This document shows positions 57,001-62,790 of a DNA stretch of 64,000 nucleotides, one piece after another. The number at the start of each line of letters is the position of its first letter. The stretch's first letter is position 1. Under the pieces are notes generated by a model that was not told the DNA's origin, did no database searches, and was given only the letters and a program-made list of their open reading frames with translations. Source of the DNA: an uncultured Verrucomicrobiota bacterium (GTDB lineage: Bacteria; Verrucomicrobiota; Kiritimatiellia; CAIVKH01). The translations under genes and the position numbers were made by a program. The DNA is taken from positions 161,613 through 225,612 of the forward strand of contig CALMUP010000008.1 in assembly GCA_937872895.1 (NCBI GenBank). The letters are read 5' to 3'.

Positions 57001-59009
57001 TCGGCGGCTCGCTGGTGACCTTCTTTGAGCTCGTTGCCGACGATGCCTTCACTGTGCCGCCGGTGAAGGATCCGAATACCTCGGTCATTGCCTATAATGC
57101 CTTCGAGGGTTCGTTGCGGCCGACCGATACCGGGCTGCAGGGTTCCTACGGTCTCGCCGTGGATACGATCATCGACGAATCGGTCGTGGGCGCATTGAAC
57201 GCGACCAACGCCGGCCCGAACTCTGGTGCCGTGCTCGTGTACCGTCGCCAGGCCGGCCCGACCAATACCTGGACCCAGTTCCAGGTCCTGCAACCGCTGA
57301 CCGTCGAGACCAACGACCGCTTCGGTCGCTCCGTCGCCATCGAGGGCGACCTGCTCGCCGCCGGTGCGATCAATGATGAAACCGGCACCGTGGAAGTCGG
57401 TTCCGCCTACCTGTTCGGCCGTGATCTCGGCGGCAGCAACCTGTGGGGGGAGATTACCCGCATCTTCCCGGCAGGTATCACCAATGCCATCCGCTTCGGC
57501 TTCTCGGTTGATCTCAGCGGCGACCTTCTGGCCGTGGGTGCGATCGATGCGGCAGCCACCGGCACCAACCGAACCGGCGGCGTGTTCCTCTACGAGCGTG
57601 ATGCCGGGGGCAGCAATGCCTGGGGTGAAATCGCACGCTTCTTCCCCTCGGGTGTCGGAATTACCAATGCCGACTTCGGCTGGAGCGTCACGCTCAGTGG
57701 CGATCGTCTGGCCGTCGGCGCGCCCCGCGTGGATGTAAACCCGGCCACGACCAACCGCGAAGGCGCGGTGTTCGTGTATGCACGCCATCAGGGCGGCACC
57801 AATGCCTGGGGTCTTGTGCAGCGTCTGGCCGCGGTGCAGACCAACCTGTCGTTTGAATTCGGCTGGGATGTCGCGATGGATGATGACCTGCTCATCGTCG
57901 GGGCGCCGAGCATGACCGCCGGCACCACCACCAACGGTGGCGTGGTGCATGTGTATGAATACGATGCTACAACCAACCTGTGGCGCGAGATTCGCCGCCT
58001 GGACCGTCGCAACGACAACGAGCGCCGGTTCGGCAGCGGCGTCGATATCAAGAACGGTTACCTGTTGATCGGCGCGCCGCACAACAACGGTGCACAAAAC
58101 ATCGGTGCCGCCTATTACTACCAGCGCGATGCCCTGGTGGCCACGAACTGGAACCTGCTTGAGAAATTGTTCCGTCCCGCCGGCAGCACCGCCGGCCTCT
58201 ACGGTTCCGCAGTCGGCCTCGATGTCGATACCGGCATCGTCGGCGCCCCGTCGAACCTGGCCGATATCAGCAACCGTGGTTTCGCCTTCATGTACCGCTT
58301 CAAGTACAACAATGCCCCGATCCTGGCCCTGCCGGTGGGCGATCTGTTCGCCAATCTCGGCATCCCGTTCACCTACCTCGTGCCCGTCGCGACCTTTGTC
58401 GATCCCGATCCGGACGATGTCCTGGCCGTGAGCACCGCCTTCCCCGACGGCTCGAACGGCTTTGCCTTCGTCGAGGGCGCCGTGACCGGAACCCCCGAGA
58501 CCGTGGCCATCACCCCGGTGGCACTCACCGCTGCCGACCTGAGCGGTGCCTCCACCGTGCACGTCTTCCGCGTCATCACCCTCGGCCCCACCAACGCCCT
58601 GGCCACCCCGCGTACCGTGTGGGATCTCGCCAACTTCGGCACCGATGTCACCAACGCCACCCTGGAGGCCACCGTGTGGGGCGGGGGAGCCGATCCCGAC
58701 GGCGATGGCCTGACCAACGACGAGGAGTACGCGTTCGGCAGCGACCCGAACACCATCGACACCAGCATCCTGACCGTGATGCAGGCCGGCGGCCTTGCGC
58801 AGGTCTCCTACGTCCGCCGCAGCAACGATCCCGCCCTGACCTTTATCCTGCAAGGTTCCCAGAACCTGGTCACCTGGACCCCCGCCCAGTGGCAGGTGGT
58901 CTCCGAAACCCCGCTCGGCCTGACCCCCGATACCGAGCGGATCACCTTGACCCTGCAGGTCGTCGGTGGAAACGTCTTCCAGCATTACCGCGTGCTGGTG
59001 TCGCAGTAG
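48042..59009 (+). CDS. Giant multi-domain adhesin-like secreted protein (cadherin/Ig-like, beta-helix, lamin-tail, FG-GAP)
   Basis: A 3655-aa exported protein (signal to about residue 36, AYAQ). In order: Ig/cadherin-like repeats (37-715); a right-handed beta-helix of the choice-of-anchor-Q type (about 720-1070, NVTLKGPGANLLTISGDGNG, FEGVTFSRGTASFGGAFLVE); a lamin-tail-like module (about 1070-1160, GRLVINELQTDSNTVDFIELF); many cadherin/Big-type repeats with LDVLANE or LNVLANDR motifs (about 1275-2750); two more Ig-like units; seven FG-GAP repeats (about 3025-3430, RFGFSVDLSGDLLAVGA); a dystroglycan-type cadherin; and a calcium loop PDGDGLTNDEEYAFG near the end. It has no barrel or anchor of its own. 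GAGG precedes the ATG. Confidence 0.85.
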   Translation: MSNAPMNIHITASRHSCRSMAWPLLAAWLAAVAAYAQPSLTLQFSSPATNSAPGATFNGSVDFAPPFATITSSVLSGSDIVPPANVSITPVDSNTVQVTLQPLTNKSGSVTVELMAVASGQTSTVPFTVVFRPYPPFIPVIGTRTIPEDGSTNIAFTVIDGDTPQGDLFLSASSSNTGLIDAGGYAFTGTPGNFSILITPNANINGTSTMTIAVSDGIFTNTRSFDVVVTAQPDVSTISGIGNRAFDDKVGTTNVFSGINVDDVDHNMPLPENLVATVSLNSDQFALLSSGGTTFGRTGFPATVTTSLANLGVLPLPYRGQPGAVNNVSATVRVRGQADNLTVTSIVNFAITVINTPPTFGVTVNPTSVVEGASVQPFSMLFLSDLDIADESFVFTVDVLNSNQSNLISFQPVNTLADNAPGIIANLPNLSVVASAGIVTNPFEVIPLRFTVTDSYGGTSIETGEITLVQAKNPPQINGIPVQTVNKSDADPAFLLFPTGFVVDPDEGGNQNVRAVITQSNPQLGTISTTNITFATPAQLSQAIRNLLFTPTPGVLPVGQFAETVITLTVFDTANQFAQNSSLKIRINSVNKPPQILNVLPSADQPLLLNPAAILKPFAGIGLSSDDTNNVLFTVSIDNVAKGTITNLGGFTQSSPGVFQMSGQTAAIVASLTNISYMLNPSFLFPVDDPGGTTFTLTARDFALLTSTRTLYIQVQSEPRNHLVVRAQADGLPGSLNYVLANLSNNDIVTFALPSYPATIRLPGSAATVINRNVTLKGPGANLLTISGDGNGDLVPDRQLFRIRSRVTFEGVTFSRGTASFGGAFLVESNGFLILNQCAVVDSVAAQYGGAIDVDGGQLTLDGCFIGRNRVAAETGMSGAGVSVYSDKEITIVNTTFADNEQLNPSGDGGSALVIQNLTPSTPMSAFVTHATFVGNDDASDRASAALSVDFGTRIRARNSVFNDQSGRNIDVSGAGEFISLGGNVCDDSTLTANLQQGQGGDVFLLNHPTDVTDADGLLAPLNLAGDPTPFAEPLPGSPVVGIGQPAGISVDQRGVLRQGLPDAGAIEYNAFGRLVINELQTDSNTVDFIELFVRRDSSPVDLGPYALFVDGVKVHDFAQGTIVGTNSLFSFGASASTIINPGFGMVVAFTTGPISLTSPINPTPVVGPSIPAAASGLDSRGVVSIGLSGAQPIASRSYLGIYLSPVTGTNLLATAGNSLTLAPQYRGYALVPHSYALPGPFDGANTTLDLSLNPTSPGAGSDGTPFGQDNAEPLAAADVFTVSEDNISELDVVANDYDGDGNDRLVIVDVSTTSATGTGDADSALSAFGADVAVDPATNPLRGRRLVYDPRNAATLQALPVGVEAIDLLFYEVIDIGYAAVESFADGGAGTTLITSANHRLTNNAIVTLSGSSTVDYQGTFAVTVTGEDAFTIPVAFAGSPFLNGQWESAEPRSPTARSEAAVTIRVTGINDPPVATPDTVTNVTERSLARLMVRPELAGSTLGFPGDPLPAPVNLLNQEILSNDDDVDTDDDWTSLRVVGVFGALNPITSYSGTPGQSPVIVVAPAHGLVSGDTMLIANYGGHPSYNGYHTVTVIDANTLSIPVFFVDNAADKGVWVVLDDTVRYDAVTDVGAEVTLVLRANPQEDHLLYDARTSTFLQGLALGEFHTNRFYYAVEDTHGAVGIGSIDVVVAGVNNTPVPVADPGSLGQLLPVAATNGLASVLDGGLDLMYTLPPTTVSNRVDLHVLDASAVLPGTVVLADLFSTDEDTTLLIATADLLINDSDVDRTDVLSVIAAQSVSRLGASVSLNAGLLTYVPSVSTSLQALVRDELVIDSFDVVVSDGFPGGTVTSLVAVLVTGRNDTPVANPVFHTTDEDTVFVFDPRTNDVDKDINFSEPDDRISIIPVVNVANPGLALVSMNTTQVVHDAPASQLLNQLADWQSFTNRFSYMITDNSFLFAVDDEFHVPAGSVGLVLDPLSNDRDFTDATGTPVIVSAGPSWQGGAVSIVSNGLALTYSSPPGFVGDDYLRYTIRNSAGDTDDGRIMIRSTVASINGILEAAPDAFAVAAGESVTLNVLANDNMLPASGASFTIEALVSSSQPGQPVLTNNTFRFEATNGLAPLTFRYRINGGGTSTAEADVTVAVIERRGTLRVQDDAFSVPASSFDNELDVLANEGLVTEVVTNLRIAAILVPTTHGTVTTNAAATRLLYTPAAGFVGVDSVEYLVTDRIGGTGTGRASIAVGRIDTMSDFYRIAASTSATPFVLNVLANDRVQPLMPTSLVLLAVTPNSPSTIGTMAVHPSGSHLVFTPSNVIGQVVYTYVVRDGGASFRSTTGRVTVATVPSGIYASPDRFAVRGGGASYQLPVLTNDVTYPNINKTYTLLSIGTGPNAPNQGGTVVINGNQLSYTPAPGFFGEESFTYTMTDATLTDVAQVTVSVRRGDLSANDDTYAVFYEIPSGTNTARAFTLPVVLNDRIEPAFDQIMSVVALGAGTNVPNQGGSVSISGDGLSLVYRPLNAPVGSYIEQFTYEISDGTDRRAQGTVRVRVENRASNLVAFTQDDAYAVARNSINNALPVRANDFILPGTAAGWLITSVSAPVNGGTAVIQGGIIRYSPPTGLVGEDRFSYSVNDGLGGTGSAEVRVKVGALPTLPDHAVVLSGTTSNRIEVARNDVLTPAYNGEYVLASVFGTSGGGSIAVVGTTEVSYTPAPAYAGPYPYVETFRYRMVDDTGGLVTGLVSVTVHDANSDNATNLITLLVLGVNDIPEIDNPAIPRAITDKESVSPLTSVLFTEVDEQTVERVDVTVALDDAAKGFLRNLGDFQLVAPGLYALTNVTAASASAQIGNLVFEPVENRITVPTSEDTRLIISISDNKSAPVVDTNTLITVTAVNDPPVIEGTRLNQTLYDRGQINLFSSVTITEVDDLALQPLVITITLSNRVNGVLTNVGPFAVVTTGVYRASNLTASAATEALRDLRFALGTNRVPVGGSLVTFFELVADDAFTVPPVKDPNTSVIAYNAFEGSLRPTDTGLQGSYGLAVDTIIDESVVGALNATNAGPNSGAVLVYRRQAGPTNTWTQFQVLQPLTVETNDRFGRSVAIEGDLLAAGAINDETGTVEVGSAYLFGRDLGGSNLWGEITRIFPAGITNAIRFGFSVDLSGDLLAVGAIDAAATGTNRTGGVFLYERDAGGSNAWGEIARFFPSGVGITNADFGWSVTLSGDRLAVGAPRVDVNPATTNREGAVFVYARHQGGTNAWGLVQRLAAVQTNLSFEFGWDVAMDDDLLIVGAPSMTAGTTTNGGVVHVYEYDATTNLWREIRRLDRRNDNERRFGSGVDIKNGYLLIGAPHNNGAQNIGAAYYYQRDALVATNWNLLEKLFRPAGSTAGLYGSAVGLDVDTGIVGAPSNLADISNRGFAFMYRFKYNNAPILALPVGDLFANLGIPFTYLVPVATFVDPDPDDVLAVSTAFPDGSNGFAFVEGAVTGTPETVAITPVALTAADLSGASTVHVFRVITLGPTNALATPRTVWDLANFGTDVTNATLEATVWGGGADPDGDGLTNDEEYAFGSDPNTIDTSILTVMQAGGLAQVSYVRRSNDPALTFILQGSQNLVTWTPAQWQVVSETPLGLTPDTERITLTLQVVGGNVFQHYRVLVSQ

Positions 59010-59034
59010 GAAGGAGCCGAGAGGGAGCACGAAC

Positions 59035-60129
59035 ATGAAACATCGCATTCGTCACAAGGGATTGGCCGCCGGACTGGTTGCCGCGCTGGCCGCGCTGACC
59101 GTGGGCCTCGCCGCGGAAAAGAAACCGTCCTGGCTGGATACCAGTCGACTGACCGCCGCATTCCGTTGGAGTGAAGAGGTCCAGGAGTCCGCAGTGGATG
59201 TGCTGCTTCCGTTGGGCCAATCCGGTGATACCCGGATATTCCTCGACATCCGCGGGAGTTTCCTTGAGGACGAGGAACAGGAAGTCAACGGCGGTGTGGT
59301 CGTGCGGCACCTGTTGCGCGATCCCGGATTGATTCTCGGGCTGAATGCCTTCTACGACACGCGCTGGACGGAAAACGACAACACCTTCGACCAGGTCGGT
59401 CTCGGGTTGGAAATTCTTTCGCGCTACATGGATGTCCGGTTCAATTATTATTATCCGCTGGACGATGCGGAATTGCTTCGCCAGGCCTCCTCCCAGGATT
59501 CCAGCACTGCGGTGTCCAACGGACGCCGCATCACCACGACAACTACCCGCTTTTTCAATATCTACGAGGAGGCTCTGGAAGGATACGACACCGAAGTCGG
59601 TGTCTGGTTACCTTTCCTGGACAAGGTCGCCCCGACCGCGATCTACGGCGGCTACTTCGATTTTGATTCCGACTACGATGGTGATCTCTCCGGTTTCAAG
59701 GCCCGCGTCGAATCGCGCATCCACCCGAACGTGACCCTCGATGCCGAGTGGTACGAGACCGAGGAATTGAACCGGACCGATTATTTCGTCGGCGTTCGGG
59801 TAAATGTGCCCCTCGACTTCTGGAACGGCGTGCAGCGTGGCAAGGCGCCGGCCGAAGGCGATGCCGCCCCGCATCCCCTCGAAGCCCGCATGAATGAGAT
59901 GGTCAACCGTGACTTCCGCATCCGCACCCGCGTGACCGATCCGGTGCCGGTCGGCCACTCGTCCACCGAAACCGCCGCTCGCACCGGCTCGACGCCGACT
60001 CAACCCGACCGCGACCGGCCCGACTTCCCGATCCTGCCGCCGCGCCCCGAGCCGCCTCCGCCACCGCCCCCGCCGCCACCCGACAACTGCCGCATCGACC
60101 CGATCACCGGCGACGTCGTCTGCGACTAA
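59035..60129 (+). CDS. Stand-alone inverse-autotransporter (intimin/invasin-type) beta-barrel protein
   Basis: A 364-aa protein with a signal peptide (about 1-27). Residues 36-265 follow the inverse-autotransporter barrel: TRIFLDIRGSFLEDEEQEVNGGVVVRHL, LILGLNAFYDTRWTENDNTFDQVGLGLEIL, DVRFNYYYPLDD, GYDTEVGVWLPFLD and NVTLDAEWYETEELNRTDYFVGVRVNVP. In intimins this barrel is followed by Ig-like passenger domains in the same chain; here only a linker, a proline run (about 335-350) and a Cys-flanked end (NCRIDPITGDVVCD) remain. A GAGGGAG site precedes the ATG, 25 bp after the 3655-aa gene. It may export or anchor the giant proteins. Confidence 0.83.
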   Translation: MKHRIRHKGLAAGLVAALAALTVGLAAEKKPSWLDTSRLTAAFRWSEEVQESAVDVLLPLGQSGDTRIFLDIRGSFLEDEEQEVNGGVVVRHLLRDPGLILGLNAFYDTRWTENDNTFDQVGLGLEILSRYMDVRFNYYYPLDDAELLRQASSQDSSTAVSNGRRITTTTTRFFNIYEEALEGYDTEVGVWLPFLDKVAPTAIYGGYFDFDSDYDGDLSGFKARVESRIHPNVTLDAEWYETEELNRTDYFVGVRVNVPLDFWNGVQRGKAPAEGDAAPHPLEARMNEMVNRDFRIRTRVTDPVPVGHSSTETAARTGSTPTQPDRDRPDFPILPPRPEPPPPPPPPPPDNCRIDPITGDVVCD

Positions 60130-60130
60130 C

Positions 60131-60158
60131 CCGGAATCCGGAAAAAGAACCGCGGTTC
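60131..60158. repeat. Two short palindromes after the barrel gene
   Basis: CCGGA-A-TCCGG (60131-60141) and GAACCGCGGTTC (60147-60158) lie directly after the barrel stop and before the convergent ureG. They may act in ending the 28-kb transcript, but no T-run follows. Confidence 0.35.
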
Positions 60159-60230
60159 CATCCTCTTCACGCCGGGTGACGTGGCCCCGTTACTCCCTGC
60201 TGTTGCCGTGCGCGTAACGCGCAGGCCCGG

Positions 60231-60854
60231 TCAGGTGAACAGGACCTGGTGCTCGATCCAGGCGATGACCTGGTCGAGGCCCTTTTCGGTCTTGAGGTCG
60301 CAGAACAGGAACGGGCGATCCCCCCGCATCTTCTTCGCGTCGCGCTCCATGATCCCGAGGTCGGCGCCGACCAGCGGGGCGAGGTCGGTCTTGTTGATGA
60401 TCAGCAGGTCGCTGCGGCAGATGGCCGGACCACCCTTGCGCGGGATCTTGTCGCCCTCGGCCACGTCGATGACGTAGATGAAGGCATCGACCAGTTCCGG
60501 GGAAAACGTCGCCGACAGGTTGTCGCCGCCGCTCTCGCACAGCAAGACCTCGATGTCCGGATGCCGCTTGACCAGGTCCTGCAACGCCTGCTGGTTCATC
60601 GTGATGTCGTCGCGGATCGCGGTGTGCGGGCACCCGCCGGTCTCCACGCCGAGGATGCGGTCCGCCTCCAGCGCCTGGTGCCGCGTCAGGAACTGCGCGT
60701 CCTCCAGCGTGTAGATGTCGTTGGTCACCACGCCGAGGCTGTAGATGCTGCGCAGCTTCTGGCACAGCCGCAGCACCAGCATGGTCTTGCCGGAACCCAC
60801 CGGGCCTCCGATGCCGATCCGTACCGCCCGGGAAAATCGTTTGGTCTTGCTCAT
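60231..60854 (-). CDS. ureG: Urease accessory GTPase UreG
   Basis: A nickel-binding GTPase that powers metal insertion into urease. At 207 aa it shows [21 protein letters not shown] (P-loop), [32 protein letters not shown] with the Cys-Pro-His nickel site, [42 protein letters not shown], and [21 protein letters not shown] ribosome site precedes the ATG. It is separated from ureF by a toxin-antitoxin insert. Confidence 0.96.
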   Translation of the reverse strand: MSKTKRFSRAVRIGIGGPVGSGKTMLVLRLCQKLRSIYSLGVVTNDIYTLEDAQFLTRHQALEADRILGVETGGCPHTAIRDDITMNQQALQDLVKRHPDIEVLLCESGGDNLSATFSPELVDAFIYVIDVAEGDKIPRKGGPAICRSDLLIINKTDLAPLVGADLGIMERDAKKMRGDRPFLFCDLKTEKGLDQVIAWIEHQVLFT

Positions 60855-60864
60855 GGTTTTCTCC

Positions 60865-60892
60865 TCTGACGCCTCATGGCGTCACGTCGAAC
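60865..60892. repeat. 28-bp direct repeat, copy 1 (between ureG and the toxin gene)
   Basis: It is identical to 61597-61624 except for one base (T/C in the loop). Each copy contains a hairpin, TGACGCC-TCAT-GGCGTCA, followed by ACGTCGAAC as read on the plus strand. The two copies flank the toxin-antitoxin pair. Confidence 0.85.
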
Positions 60893-60897
60893 GCTTC

Positions 60898-61311
60898 TTA
60901 TGGTTGCATCAGTACGATAAATTGCCGCGGATCCACGACCTTGGACTTTCCACGGGCGAAGTCCTTCGAATACCTGGTCACGATGACATCCGCACCGCTG
61001 TGCTGCGCCGCATGGTCGAGCACGGCATCTTCGAAGTTATCCATACGGCTTGCCATGGCAGCCTCGAGCACGGCCCGGTTGACGGTCGCGATTTCAAACA
61101 GGCTCAGCACGTGTGCGAGCAGTTTGCGGGCCTCGGTTCGCTTCAGGTGCTGGGACAGCAGGTAGTCCAGCGTCGTGATGGTCGTTGCGCACAGCAGTCC
61201 TGAAACCCGTCCTTGCTCGATGAGCCGGAATACCTCGACGGCATCCGCCGCATGCGGTTTCCGGCCCATCAGCACATCCAGGACGATGTTCGTGTCGAGC
61301 AGCGCCTTCAC
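60898..61311 (-). CDS. PIN-domain toxin, VapC-like
   Basis: A 137-aa predicted RNase toxin. The PIN acid residues are in MKALLDTNIVLDVLMGR (Asp6), near FRLIEQGRV, and in MDNFEDAVLDHAAQHSGADVIVTRYSKDF. The family cuts tRNA or rRNA when free of antitoxin. Its ATG overlaps the antitoxin stop by 4 bp. The pair lies on the minus strand inside the urease gene run. Confidence 0.9.
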   Translation of the reverse strand: MKALLDTNIVLDVLMGRKPHAADAVEVFRLIEQGRVSGLLCATTITTLDYLLSQHLKRTEARKLLAHVLSLFEIATVNRAVLEAAMASRMDNFEDAVLDHAAQHSGADVIVTRYSKDFARGKSKVVDPRQFIVLMQP

Positions 61312-61547
61312 AAATACTTGTCCCGGAGGTGGCGGCGGTAGTCGTCCCTGGACAGGGTTCTGCCGCGCAGGGATCCGTGCAGCGCCGAGGTAATGGGGGG
61401 CAGTCCGGGTTTCGACCGCGGCGCATCCTCCAGCGAATCGAAAAACTCCGACACCATCTGCGATACGGACTTGCCGCGCTTCTCCGCCGCCTGCTTGGCG
61501 CGATCAATCAACCGTACCTCCATGCGCAACGTCAACTTCGTGTTCAT
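61308..61547 (-). CDS. Ribbon-helix-helix-type antitoxin (DUF6364-like)
   Basis: A 79-aa partner of the PIN toxin. MNTKLTLRMEVRLIDRAKQAAEKRGKSVSQMVSEFFDSLE has the strand-helix-helix pattern of DNA-binding antitoxins, and the C-terminal half (SRDDYRRHLRDKYL) would bind the toxin. It is the first gene of the pair, with a promoter almost touching its ATG. Confidence 0.85.
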   Translation of the reverse strand: MNTKLTLRMEVRLIDRAKQAAEKRGKSVSQMVSEFFDSLEDAPRSKPGLPPITSALHGSLRGRTLSRDDYRRHLRDKYL

Positions 61548-61555
61548 GACGTATA

Positions 61556-61584
61556 GTATTACAACCGATGTACGTCTCTGTCAA
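61556..61584 (-). promoter_or_regulatory. Promoter of the PIN toxin-antitoxin pair
   Basis: On the minus strand TTGACA (61579-61584), 17 bp and TAATAC (61556-61561) precede the antitoxin ATG (61547) by 8 bp. The transcript would have little or no leader, like that of higBA. Confidence 0.6.
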
Positions 61585-61596
61585 TGGCGCGCCCGA

Positions 61597-61624
61597 TCTG
61601 ACGCCTCACGGCGTCACGTCGAAC
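61597..61624. repeat. 28-bp direct repeat, copy 2 (between the antitoxin gene and ureF)
   Basis: This is the second copy of the repeat at 60865-60892, 732 bp away, with one mismatch (loop TCAC rather than TCAT). It lies 9 bp from the ureF stop. Confidence 0.85.
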
Positions 61625-61633
61625 AGCCTGTCG

Positions 61634-62314
61634 TCATGAAATAAAGATCCGGGTGTAGGCGGTCTCGTGGCGTGCGCTGGCGATGTCGAGGTGCGGGGTG
61701 AACCAGCCGATGTCATCGATGCCGACCGCCTGCGCGGTGTCGATCGCCGCCACAACGCCATCCCGTTGACGGGCGAGGATGCCCTGGATCTCCGTCGGGC
61801 CAATCCGGATCAGCTTGGCCGAGGCCGCGAGCAGGCCCGCGATGCCCTGGTAGGCGGAGGCGGTCATCGCCGTCGCCGATTCAATCCCGAGCAAGCCTGC
61901 CTCCGCTCCGCATACCACCGGCCAGTTTGCCCGCCAGGCGTCCGCCTGCGCTGCCTCGTCGAGGTGCATGAGCCGGGGCATCCCGGTGGTCAGGGCCACC
62001 AGCCGCAACCGCTGCCGGCCCATCTGCTGCTGCGCCTTGCGGATCTCGCTGGTCGGTCGCACCGCCCAGGCGAGTTCGTCCAGGTGGAATAGTTCAGCGT
62101 CCGAGCCCGCTGCGGAATGGGCAAGGCGGATCAACGGGAAATCGATATGGGCGAGGGAGGGCAGCCAGTTCTCGGCCAGGAACTGCTCGAGTTCGGCGGG
62201 TGTCGTGATCCGCCCGTCCTGCACCAGCCCCTCCAGCCCGTAGGAATGCCCGAACCCGCCCACGGGAAATGCGGAATCGGTGGTTTGCAGCACATGCCAG
62301 AGCGAGGTGTCCAT
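61634..62314 (-). CDS. ureF: Urease accessory protein UreF
   Basis: A helical factor that bridges UreD and UreG and acts as a fidelity check in urease activation. At 226 aa it shows LLQ-type start WHVLQTTDSAFPVGGFGHSYGLEGLVQDG, MGRQRLRLVALTTGMP and ASAYQGIAGLLAASAKLIRIGPTEIQGIL. It lies 4 bp after ureE on the minus strand. Confidence 0.92.
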   Translation of the reverse strand: MDTSLWHVLQTTDSAFPVGGFGHSYGLEGLVQDGRITTPAELEQFLAENWLPSLAHIDFPLIRLAHSAAGSDAELFHLDELAWAVRPTSEIRKAQQQMGRQRLRLVALTTGMPRLMHLDEAAQADAWRANWPVVCGAEAGLLGIESATAMTASAYQGIAGLLAASAKLIRIGPTEIQGILARQRDGVVAAIDTAQAVGIDDIGWFTPHLDIASARHETAYTRIFIS

Positions 62315-62318
62315 CGAA

Positions 62319-62783
62319 TCAATGATGGTGGTGGTGTGTGTGGCCGACCACCGAGCGGATCGGCTGGAACACGCGGTGTTCGGCAGCGAAGGCGATCTCC
62401 TGCTGCTGGCACAACTGGCGCACCGCCGGATCGTCCGGCACGATCAATTCGTGGCCGTTGACCTGCAGCGGCTGGTGCAGGTTGCCGATCGACCAGGCGA
62501 GCGCCGCAGTGACGGTAATCTCGTGCGAGGTGATCACCAGCACCGCCTCCGGTACCTGCTGGATAAGGTAGTACCCGTAATCGTTCTCCCACACGAGGTC
62601 GCCGTGGGCGAGCGGGTGCTCCAACTCGAATCCGAACTCGCGCTCGTCCGATGCGGTCCCGCGCCAACGCAGTTTCGCCAGTTGCCAGCGGTCGGCATGG
62701 ATGATGATGCGCCGGCCGGTCGGATTGGCGTAGGACAGTTTGCCGCGGATGATGGTCAGGGAGGAGAAGGGGTCGTGGCTCAT
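62319..62783 (-). CDS. ureE: Urease accessory nickel chaperone UreE
   Basis: A 154-aa nickel carrier. The N-terminal domain (to about 75) includes FELEHPLAHGDLVWENDYGYYLIQQ, and the C-terminal domain has the metal-site region ALAWSIGNLHQPLQVNGHELIVPDD. It ends in HTHHHHH, a nickel-binding tail. It lies 7 bp after ureC and 4 bp before ureF, so the three are one transcript. Confidence 0.94.
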   Translation of the reverse strand: MSHDPFSSLTIIRGKLSYANPTGRRIIIHADRWQLAKLRWRGTASDEREFGFELEHPLAHGDLVWENDYGYYLIQQVPEAVLVITSHEITVTAALAWSIGNLHQPLQVNGHELIVPDDPAVRQLCQQQEIAFAAEHRVFQPIRSVVGHTHHHHH

Positions 62784-62790
62784 GATGGCC

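Noticed and set aside
33571..59048. Long minus-strand frames opposite the giant genes (up to 882 codons)
   Set aside because: They are antisense shadows of GC-rich coding sequence; their translations are His/Val/Gly-rich without motifs, while the plus strand has domains and ribosome sites throughout.
60160..60190. Possible third copy of the 28-bp urease-region repeat near CACGCCGGGTGACGTGG
   Set aside because: Only short stretches agree; the hairpin and flanking bases do not match the two true copies.
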